Source of the DNA: Tenacibaculum sp. M341
GTDB taxonomy: Bacteria; Bacteroidota; Bacteroidia; Flavobacteriales; Flavobacteriaceae
Assembly (NCBI RefSeq): GCF_004337695.1
Contig: NZ_SJXJ01000003.1
Coordinates: 309,211 to 373,210 of the forward strand
Length of the DNA: 64,000 bases
Direction: 5' to 3'
The notes under the pieces were generated by a model. The model searched no databases. It was not told where the DNA came from and worked only from the letters and a program-made list of their open reading frames with translations. This document shows positions 53,950-60,364 of the stretch, piece after piece; positions within the stretch are counted from its first letter, which is position 1, and each line of letters begins with the position of its first letter. A program made the position numbers and the translations under genes.

Positions 53950-54858
53950 TTAATTGGTTTCATTAATCAGATCGTGTAAATTCTTTGAAGGTGAATGAGA
54001 TTCACTTCCGCAGACTTTACAGCGAGGTAATTTTAATACAGAAGAATGTTTTACGTTTAAAGTAAGTGGGTCTATGGTAATGATATTAGAAGTACCTAAT
54101 AAATCAAAGTCTCCTCTTAAAATTAGTATGATTTGTCTTATGATGATAGAGGCAGCTAAACTATCTAAAACAGGTCCTCCTTCATAATTAGGAAAACTAG
54201 TAGCTTCAGTATTTAAATAAGTATTCATTTCATTCGGAAAAAGGCTAGAGCCCAGTTCTCTTTGGTAAGCACATTCTAAACAAGCACTTTCATTTGGTAA
54301 AAGAAGAGGTCCAATTCTAAATTTACCACCAGTCCATCTAAAAAATATTGTGAATTGATTGTCGTTTACCGACTTTTTATTTTCTGCTCTTAAAAATTCA
54401 TGATTATCTTGATCAGCAATGACAACTTTTAAAGAGTTTGGATTATTAGCTTTATTGATTTTTATGTTGGTTGCTGCTAAAGACTCTCGAAGTATTTCTG
54501 ATAATTTTCCTTCTCCAGTAACAAAAACAGATCTAGGAAGCTTTGATTCTTTATACTTAATTTCTTTATTTTTATTTAAATCGGCAATTCTTTCAAATTG
54601 CGATTTAGAGTAAGCTGAGTCTACTAAAAAACCTTTAGAAATTAATAATTCAATTACTTGGCGCATAATATCTTCATCTACTGGAGTTGATTTTGTATAA
54701 GTGCCTTGTAAAAGATTTAAAACATTACTAATATCTTCTACATGATTATCAAACGTAATATGCTCTCCATTAGGTTGACGGATTTGAAGAAGTTCTTTTT
54801 CTTTTTTGATCCATTGTATATCAGGGTGTAAAGATAAGTTGTTAATACCTTGTTGCAT
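53950..54858 (-). CDS. TOMM leader-peptide-binding/Ocin-ThiF-like protein
   Basis: A 302-aa protein. The first 90 residues form the RRE-like leader-binding domain ('LLQIRQPNGEHITFDNHVEDISNVLNLLQGTYT'). The rest is a degenerate E1/ThiF fold with 'GPLLLPNESACLECAYQRELGSSLFP' and the zinc cysteines LECAY...CKVCG. Such proteins deliver the precursor to YcaO. It is the first enzyme gene downstream of the precursors. Confidence 0.88.
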   Translation of the reverse strand: MQQGINNLSLHPDIQWIKKEKELLQIRQPNGEHITFDNHVEDISNVLNLLQGTYTKSTPVDEDIMRQVIELLISKGFLVDSAYSKSQFERIADLNKNKEIKYKESKLPRSVFVTGEGKLSEILRESLAATNIKINKANNPNSLKVVIADQDNHEFLRAENKKSVNDNQFTIFFRWTGGKFRIGPLLLPNESACLECAYQRELGSSLFPNEMNTYLNTEATSFPNYEGGPVLDSLAASIIIRQIILILRGDFDLLGTSNIITIDPLTLNVKHSSVLKLPRCKVCGSESHSPSKNLHDLINETN

Positions 54859-54976
54859 GATTTTATGAGTTTATTGATTTGAAAATAAAGAGGATGGTTG
54901 TTGTAAGTTTCAAAAAGAATCAGTTGGTGTTTATGGCTTGTTGAACAACCTACATCACCATAATTGGTAATAATTG

Positions 54977-55011
54977 AAAAGGCTTCTTAAAATTGTTTAT
55001 CGAAGCCTTTT
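54977..55011 (-). terminator. Hairpin after precursor 1
   Basis: Stem AAAAGGCTTC / GAAGCCTTTT with a 15-base loop, 16 bp past the stop of precursor 1 and upstream of the leader-binding gene. It would limit readthrough into the enzymes. Confidence 0.75.
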
Positions 55012-55026
55012 CTTTTTTGCTAGGTT

Positions 55027-55152
55027 TTATCCACAACAAGATGAACTAGAGCTACATGCGCCAGCTACTAAAGTGTTATCTAAACCTTCTACTACAGCTA
55101 CTCCTTGTTGAGAAGAGTAAGCGTTGATTGTTTTTGCTTGATTTGTGTTCAT
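55027..55152 (-). CDS. TOMM precursor peptide 1
   Basis: A 41-aa ORF: leader MNTNQAKTINAYSSQQ..., then VVEGLDNTLVAG, then core ACSSSSSCCG. The final nine residues are Cys, five Ser, two Cys and Gly, an ideal substrate for YcaO azole formation, in the streptolysin S style. It is 168 bp upstream of the leader-binding gene. The product is identical to precursor 2. The leader/core cut is probably at the VAGA region (inferred). Confidence 0.9.
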   Translation of the reverse strand: MNTNQAKTINAYSSQQGVAVVEGLDNTLVAGACSSSSSCCG

Positions 55153-55191
55153 AATAAATTGAATTTTGATGTTAATAAATGATTAGATTAC

Positions 55192-55224
55192 AAAAGACTC
55201 CAAAGCTTTGCTAAAGAGTCTTTT
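55192..55224 (-). terminator. Hairpin between precursors 2 and 1
   Basis: AAAAGACTC pairs with GAGTCTTTT, 10 bp past the stop of precursor 2, with a 15-base loop and an A/T-rich tail. Confidence 0.7.
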
Positions 55225-55233
55225 GGTTAGGTT

Positions 55234-55359
55234 TTATCCACAACAAGAAGAGCTAGAGCTACATGCACCAGCTACTAAAGTGTTGTCTAAACCTTCTACT
55301 ACAGCTACTCCTTGTTGAGAAGAGTAAGCGTTGATTGTTTTTGCTTGATTTGTGTTCAT
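55234..55359 (-). CDS. TOMM precursor peptide 2
   Basis: 41 aa, the same protein as precursor 1 (MNTNQAKTINAYSS...ACSSSSSCCG), differing at a few silent bases. Such silent differences with strict protein conservation suggest selection or gene conversion after duplication. It lies 82 bp from each neighbouring precursor. Confidence 0.9.
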   Translation of the reverse strand: MNTNQAKTINAYSSQQGVAVVEGLDNTLVAGACSSSSSCCG

Positions 55360-55403
55360 AATAAATGAATTTTTAAAGATTAATAAATGATTAGATTTTT
55401 TTT

Positions 55404-55432
55404 AAAAGACTCAGAAGTTTTAAGAGTCTTTT
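55404..55432 (-). terminator. Hairpin between precursors 3 and 2
   Basis: AAAAGACTC pairs with GAGTCTTTT, the same arms as the hairpin at 55192-55224, but with an 11-base loop. Confidence 0.7.
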
Positions 55433-55441
55433 GGTTAGGTT

Positions 55442-55567
55442 TTATCCACAACAAGATGAACTAGAGCTACATGCACCAGCTACTAAAGTGTTGTCTAAAC
55501 CTTCTACTACAGCTACTCCTTGTTGAGAAGAGTAAGCATTAATTGTTTTTACTTGAATTGTGTTCAT
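55442..55567 (-). CDS. TOMM precursor peptide 3 (promoter-proximal)
   Basis: 41 aa with the same core ACSSSSSCCG and the same residues 7-41. Only leader positions 4 (N to I) and 6 (A to V) differ from copies 1 and 2. It is the first gene after the promoter at 55600-55607. The extreme conservation of the core indicates one mature product made from three genes. Confidence 0.9.
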   Translation of the reverse strand: MNTIQVKTINAYSSQQGVAVVEGLDNTLVAGACSSSSSCCG

Positions 55568-55599
55568 AATAAATTAAATTTTAAATATTTATCTGGTTT

Positions 55600-55607
55600 C
55601 AAAGGTA
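55600..55607 (-). promoter_or_regulatory. Promoter -7 element of the TOMM operon
   Basis: On the minus strand TACCTTTG matches TAnnTTTG, 33 bp upstream of the precursor 3 start codon. No clear -33 TTG at the ideal distance, so an activator may be needed; the divergent PAS-LuxR gene is the candidate. Confidence 0.55.
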
Positions 55608-55735
55608 TATGGAGAGTATGTTCTGTGAATAAGTGTATATACTTAATTGTTAGCACTGGTTTGTAAATATTAAAAGAAGGTTTATGATTGGTTTTGAGTT
55701 TTTTAGCTTCAAATAGAAATATTGCTAAAAGCCTT

Positions 55736-55783
55736 GTGTAACGTAGGGTTGAGGCGATTTGTAGGCAAGGACTGTTGTTAGAT
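55736..55783 (-). repeat. Solitary attC-like site
   Basis: On the minus strand: TCTAACAACAGTCC ... AACCCTACGTTACAC. It ends in the same CCCTACGTTA phrase as the compact site at 33815-33877 and is of similar length (about 48 bp). It lies between the TOMM promoter and the LuxR regulator. No cassette gene is attached to it. Confidence 0.45.
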
Positions 55784-55890
55784 ATTAAACATTTTAACGT
55801 TTAATTGTTTTATTTTAACGTTTTCAAATGTATGATTATGAAGAAACTGCCGACTCAAACGAGATATTTAACCTCAATTAAACCGGACTT

Positions 55891-56655
55891 ATGAAAGATG
55901 AGATAGACTTATTTTTTAACAACAAAAACATGGCTAAAGGTGTTTCTGAATATGAAAATATTCAAATGACCAATTATTTAGAAACAATAGCGGCTTTTTC
56001 TAGAACAACTTATAAAAGTATTTATGTGATAGATTACATACAAAAAGGGTTTGAATATGTGTCGGACAACCCTTTGTTTTTGTGCGGACATACTCCCGAA
56101 GAAGTAAGAAAAATGGGATATGCGTTTTTCTTTAAAAATGTTGAAAAAGAAGATTTAAATTTATTATCAAAAATTAATACAATTGGCTTTGAGTTTTATG
56201 ATAATGTATCAATTGAAGAAAGAAAAAGATACACAATATCATATGATTTTAAGTTGAAGAGAAAGAATGAAAACAAGTATATTTTAATCAACCAGAAATT
56301 AACGCCTTTGTTTTTAACACATGATGGAAAAATATGGAAGTCTATCTGTATTGTGTCGTTATCAACAGAAAAAGAATCGGGTAATATTAAAATATATAAA
56401 AAAGGTAATAGTAAAATTTTTAAGTACGATTTACAATGTAATGTTTGGAAGACAGAAGAAAAAAAGCAGCTTTCAGATAGAGAGAAAGAGATTTTACAGT
56501 TATCAGCTCGTGGATTTACGATTAATGAAATTTCAGAAAAAATATATGTAACCTCAGATACGGTAAAGTTTCACAGGAGAAAAATTTACGATAAGTTAGA
56601 AGTTTCTAATATTTCTGAAGCAATAATGTGCGCCATCAATAATAAGCTTATTTAA
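55891..56655 (+). CDS. PAS-like/LuxR-family transcriptional regulator
   Basis: A 254-aa protein. Residues 30-170 form a PAS-like sensor fold ('KSIYVIDYIQKGFEYVSDNPLFLCGHTPEEVRKMGYAFFF'), and residues 190-254 a LuxR HTH ('QLSDREKEILQLSARGFTINEISEKIYVTSDTVKFHRRKIYDKL'). The phospho-acceptor domain of response regulators is missing, so it probably senses a ligand or redox cue directly. It diverges from the precursor operon across 320 bp and is the obvious regulator. Confidence 0.85.
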   Translation: MKDEIDLFFNNKNMAKGVSEYENIQMTNYLETIAAFSRTTYKSIYVIDYIQKGFEYVSDNPLFLCGHTPEEVRKMGYAFFFKNVEKEDLNLLSKINTIGFEFYDNVSIEERKRYTISYDFKLKRKNENKYILINQKLTPLFLTHDGKIWKSICIVSLSTEKESGNIKIYKKGNSKIFKYDLQCNVWKTEEKKQLSDREKEILQLSARGFTINEISEKIYVTSDTVKFHRRKIYDKLEVSNISEAIMCAINNKLI

Positions 56656-56677
56656 AAATCAAAATCTTTATAATAGA

Positions 56678-56710
56678 AAGAGTCAGAAGGCAACTTCTGA
56701 CTCTTTTTTT
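56678..56710. terminator. Rho-independent terminator
   Basis: Stem AAGAGTCAGAAG / CTTCTGACTCTT with a GCAA tetraloop and T7 tail. It lies between the convergent regulator and ThiF-like genes. Confidence 0.93.
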
Positions 56711-56744
56711 GCTATGAAAATAAGAATATACTTTTCAAGAAAAA

Positions 56745-57515
56745 CTAACTGTACATGTCGTTAGAAATATAAAATTCAGGAAAAGCCTTTACCGGTTTGT
56801 TAGTGGCAATTTTAAAAATAGTAGTTGCACACATAGCTGCCACAGCATAACAACCAATTGATAATTGAGGCGTAGAGGAAAGTTGTTCCTTTTCTTGTTT
56901 ATATTTATTCAGAATATCTCCAATCCAAGGTTGACTTTCTTGCCAAAAATCTAAATGTTGATTAGCATACTCTATAATTTCTAGTTCGTTTATTTCTTCA
57001 GAGTCGTTAAATATCTTTTCAATATTCATTCCGTCCGGCATAATAACCGTTAATAATCCACCCCACCCGATATTATAAGGATGTAAAACAGGAATGTTAT
57101 TTTTCTGACAAAAACGATCAAAAACTAAAGGAATATCTGAGCAAAAATCTAGAGCATTTATGGCAACCCCAGTATCATTATTTAGCATAGCTTTTATATT
57201 GCTAGGAGTAATAAACTCTTTATAAATTTTAATTTTAGCATTAGAATTTATAGCATGTAGTCTGTTTTTTAAAGCCTCAACTTTAGCAGTATTAATGTCA
57301 TCCTCTATATAATTTTGTCTGTTTAAATTTGAATTTTCAACGGTATCGCCATCTACAATGGTAATGTTTTCAAAACCTAGTCTAAGAGAACATTCTGCAA
57401 TTAAACTGCCTATTCCAGCACCACCAATAAATATAGGGTAGTTTTTAATTACTTCTTGTTCTTCATTAGAAATGTAAATGCTGTTTCTAACGTATTTTTC
57501 GTTTATTGTGTTCAT
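56745..57515 (-). CDS. ThiF/HesA/MoeB-type E1-like adenylyltransferase
   Basis: A 256-aa Rossmann protein: 'IFIGGAGIGSLIAECSLRLGFENITIVDGDTVENSNLNRQN' has the GxGxxG and the DxD...NLNRQ motifs of E1-like enzymes that adenylate a C-terminal carboxylate or activate a peptide. The zinc CxxC pairs of MoeB are missing and it has no rhodanese domain. Its closeness to the TOMM cluster suggests peptide activation, but it is beyond the regulator and not in that operon. Confidence 0.78.
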   Translation of the reverse strand: MNTINEKYVRNSIYISNEEQEVIKNYPIFIGGAGIGSLIAECSLRLGFENITIVDGDTVENSNLNRQNYIEDDINTAKVEALKNRLHAINSNAKIKIYKEFITPSNIKAMLNNDTGVAINALDFCSDIPLVFDRFCQKNNIPVLHPYNIGWGGLLTVIMPDGMNIEKIFNDSEEINELEIIEYANQHLDFWQESQPWIGDILNKYKQEKEQLSSTPQLSIGCYAVAAMCATTIFKIATNKPVKAFPEFYISNDMYS

Positions 57516-57579
57516 TCAAAATTATATTTAAGGAGGTATTTATTTGGTTAAATATTAAGGGACTACTTGAGAGATGTGA

Positions 57580-58752
57580 TTAATCTTCAAAAACAATAGC
57601 AATAGTGTATCTGTATCTTTTAGTAGATTGATTAGAAGATATAGAAAAGCCTTTAGTAACGTTTCTTAAATTACTTTCTAACGAGCTTATTACAGGGTAT
57701 CCTTTAGCATTGTATTTTGTGCGAGCATCTATTCTATTGCTTAATACATCACCAGTAGGAATTGTAAATTCTTGAGTTAAATATTTTCTATTTTTTCTTC
57801 CAGAATAAAACTCAGGACTTTGAATAAAAAGACCAACAAAAGGAGAAGTAGCAATTAAATCAACAGCATAATTTTTTCTGTTTTCATGCTCAACATTTAA
57901 TGTGAAGTTAACATCTCCTTTTACATTAGTAGCTGGATTTACATTACTAGTTTCAATTGTTTTAATGTTAGATTCGTTGTCTTTATAAAATTGATTAAAA
58001 GTAATTTGACTAGGTGTACCCTCTGCTGAGAAAACTGTTTTTTGTTTGTAATTTACATCGCCATTAGGTTGAAAAGTAATTACTTCTTCTTGTTTTGTAA
58101 TATTGTTTTGTTTGAACAAAAATGTATTTATTCTTCCGTCGTTGTATCGTGGTATAATGTTGAACTTTTCTCTGCTATTATCAGCAAAAATAGATCTTTG
58201 GTTAATTCTTCTAATTACTCCGTTATTCCAAATAACACGTTGGTTAATAGATTTTAAGTTTTCTCTATTATCTGGTGGTGTAATTGTTCTGTTGTAGTTA
58301 AGTAGTAAGTTTTGGTTATTGTATGTAAAAGTTTCTTCAACAGTTCTATAACTTCCATCCTCTAAAGGAATGTATTCTGTAACTTCTCTAGGTAAGAAAA
58401 CGATTCTACCTTTTTTGTTTCCTCTTGGGTTGTAGTTGTAGTAGAAAATTTCTTCTTCTTGGTTATTGATAGTAATGTTTAACTTTCCATCAATATTGTC
58501 ATTATTAGAGGTTTTGTTTTGCGGTATTGATTTGTTTAAGGCTGTGCTTAAATTTACAATTGTTTCCTGCCCGTTGTTATTTTCAATGTTTAATAGAAAA
58601 TCCCCTTCAGAAAGTTCAATATTAGCGTCAGAGATGTTTAAGGTTTTTTCTAAACTTGAAGTAGGTTCGTCATTATTGACGATCTCTTCAGAATTACACG
58701 ATGAAAGTAAAATCGTAGCAAAAAGGGTTGAAAAAAAGGTTAAGTGTTTCAT
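57580..58752 (-). CDS. Hypothetical lipoprotein
   Basis: A 390-aa protein with signal MKHLTFFSTLFATIL and lipobox LSSC, followed by NSEE, a common lipoprotein export region in Bacteroidota. The body is beta-rich with repeated 'YNxxGR' strands, like the DUF4595-type RHS-like lipoproteins. No enzymatic motif. It is 64 bp upstream of the ThiF-like gene on the same strand. Function unknown. Confidence 0.65.
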   Translation of the reverse strand: MKHLTFFSTLFATILLSSCNSEEIVNNDEPTSSLEKTLNISDANIELSEGDFLLNIENNNGQETIVNLSTALNKSIPQNKTSNNDNIDGKLNITINNQEEEIFYYNYNPRGNKKGRIVFLPREVTEYIPLEDGSYRTVEETFTYNNQNLLLNYNRTITPPDNRENLKSINQRVIWNNGVIRRINQRSIFADNSREKFNIIPRYNDGRINTFLFKQNNITKQEEVITFQPNGDVNYKQKTVFSAEGTPSQITFNQFYKDNESNIKTIETSNVNPATNVKGDVNFTLNVEHENRKNYAVDLIATSPFVGLFIQSPEFYSGRKNRKYLTQEFTIPTGDVLSNRIDARTKYNAKGYPVISSLESNLRNVTKGFSISSNQSTKRYRYTIAIVFED

Positions 58753-58941
58753 AATAATTAAAAAGTTTTTTGTTAATATTCTGATGCAAATATTGTTAGG
58801 TCTTTTGTTAATTTTCTAAGTGTTTATACCTATTTAGAGCTTAAAAAATGAATTTATTCACCTGTGTTTTTAACGTGTGTTTATGTTATTAACTTCTATT
58901 TTAGAAGTTGACAATATTGAGTTTTTATGGTATCAGAAATT

Positions 58942-59244
58942 TTAATAAGAGAATGAATCGTATTGGCTTTGATTCATGTTGTTTATAAATGCGGGTGGAG
59001 TAGTAGGAGCAAGCATTTTAAGAATACGGCTTTTATTTTCTATTAAAAATAGAAATAGTCGCCCTTGTCCGCATCTATTAAATTTGACAGCAATATTTTG
59101 ACGATGAGTATCAATTGTTCTTTTACTGTTAAATAGCTTTTCTGCTATTTGTTTGGTTGAGTTTCCTAAAACAATTAGTTCTACAATACTTTTCTCTTTA
59201 GGGGTTAAACTTTTAATTGAGTATGCTAATTCTTGTGAGTTCAT
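58942..59244 (-). CDS. Small LuxR-type HTH protein
   Basis: A 100-aa protein that is little more than a LuxR HTH: 'SLTPKEKSIVELIVLGNSTKQIAEKLFNSKRTIDTHRQNIAVKF', followed by a 35-residue tail. No sensor domain. It may respond to a neighbouring factor by heterodimerisation. It is downstream of the small ORF and GNAT gene on the same strand. Confidence 0.85.
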   Translation of the reverse strand: MNSQELAYSIKSLTPKEKSIVELIVLGNSTKQIAEKLFNSKRTIDTHRQNIAVKFNRCGQGRLFLFLIENKSRILKMLAPTTPPAFINNMNQSQYDSFSY

Positions 59245-59285
59245 AAATTGAAATTAATAGTTGGTGACTTATTTTTTATTTGAGT

Positions 59286-59417
59286 TTATTGGTCTAAACT
59301 CTCGAAATCTATATTCAGCATGTCTGAATAGTTAAAAACATCTGAAATAATGTTTTGAATATCTTCTGTGAACTCAGAAGTGTAAGTGGTTTTTGGTTGT
59401 TGTTTCTTTTCTTTCAT
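59286..59417 (-). CDS. Small acidic 43-aa ORF
   Basis: Starts MKEKKQQPKTTYTSEFTEDI and ends SDMLNIDFESLDQ. It fits exactly between the GNAT-like gene (27 bp) and the LuxR gene (42 bp) on the same strand, which argues for a real gene. It has a basic start and a helical acidic body. No family recognised. Confidence 0.5.
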   Translation of the reverse strand: MKEKKQQPKTTYTSEFTEDIQNIISDVFNYSDMLNIDFESLDQ

Positions 59418-59443
59418 TATAGGTAAATTATAGGAGGTTGGTG

Positions 59444-60049
59444 TTAGTTTGCAGTAATTAAGTGTTTGTTTTTGTGGTAAAAATCGATAACACCAATATA
59501 TTCAATAGTAATAGGTATGGTTTCTGAACCTAAATACATTTTAGGATTGCCAATTCTTTTTGCTTTAATGCCCAAAAGATTCATTATTCTTAATAATTTC
59601 GAATCACACTCAGCTAATCCAATATTAAGTTTGTGATCGCAAATTTGTTTAATAGCATGAAGCATTAATTTTTTAAATAAATTTTTGTCTTTTGCATTTT
59701 TGCTTACGGCAAATCTTCCAATGTGGATAACTTGATTGGATGTTGCTACTTTTGGAATTAAGATAGGATTAAAACCAAAGATTTTTTGCATTGGTAATTC
59801 ATCATAATAGTTCCAATTTAAAGTTCTAATACAGCCTACAATTTGATTAGACTTGTCTCTTACAGTAAAAATTTTAGAGTCTTTAAAAAACTTTTTTTCT
59901 TCTTGAAGAATTTCATCTACACTTTTTTCAAAATTATACTCGCGTTTTGTTTGTGAATGATGCTTGTAGTTTTCATAAACTATGAAGTTCGCAAGTTCAT
60001 GAATTTGATGTTCTCTTGGAGAAGTGAAAGGTACTTGTACGTTTGTCAT
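59444..60049 (-). CDS. GNAT-fold protein, possible acyl-amino-acid/autoinducer synthase
   Basis: About 201 aa from MTNVQVPFTS. 'IFTVRDKSNQIVGCIRTLNWN', 'VIHIGRFAVSKNAKDKNLFKKLMLHAIKQI' and 'LNIGLAECDSKLLRIMNLLGIKAKRIGNPKMYLGS' have the order of strands and the xIGRFxV segment found in N-acyl amino acid synthases (FeeM-like) and distantly LuxI. Coupling to a small LuxR gene is suggestive of signalling. The substrate is inferred only. Confidence 0.6.
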   Translation of the reverse strand: MTNVQVPFTSPREHQIHELANFIVYENYKHHSQTKREYNFEKSVDEILQEEKKFFKDSKIFTVRDKSNQIVGCIRTLNWNYYDELPMQKIFGFNPILIPKVATSNQVIHIGRFAVSKNAKDKNLFKKLMLHAIKQICDHKLNIGLAECDSKLLRIMNLLGIKAKRIGNPKMYLGSETIPITIEYIGVIDFYHKNKHLITAN

Positions 60050-60324
60050 TTTGTGTTGTTTTTTAACAAACCTAAACTTTAAAAGTCTATAAGTCACTAC
60101 ACTTGTGTTTAGTTATCAGGCAAATAATATAACTTCTACCCCTAGAGGGAGGAGTCTTCTAACCTTTAGTTTAGTAGAAGCTATTCTTTAGTAGAGAATT
60201 TGTAAAGAATATTAGTTTAAAAAGGAGTTTTTAGATAATTAAAAAGGTATCTAAATTGATGATTTTAAGGTGAAAAGTATAATTAGAAGAGAAATAGAGA
60301 AGGAGAATGATGCAAAACAAAAGA

Positions 60325-60358
60325 AAAACGAGATTAACTTAAAAGCTAATCTCGTTTT
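60325..60358 (-). terminator. Rho-independent terminator of the GT117 gene
   Basis: Stem AAAACGAGATTA / TAATCTCGTTTT with a 10-base loop, 7 bp past the stop codon, T-rich on the minus strand. Confidence 0.9.
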
Positions 60359-60364
60359 GTGTTT

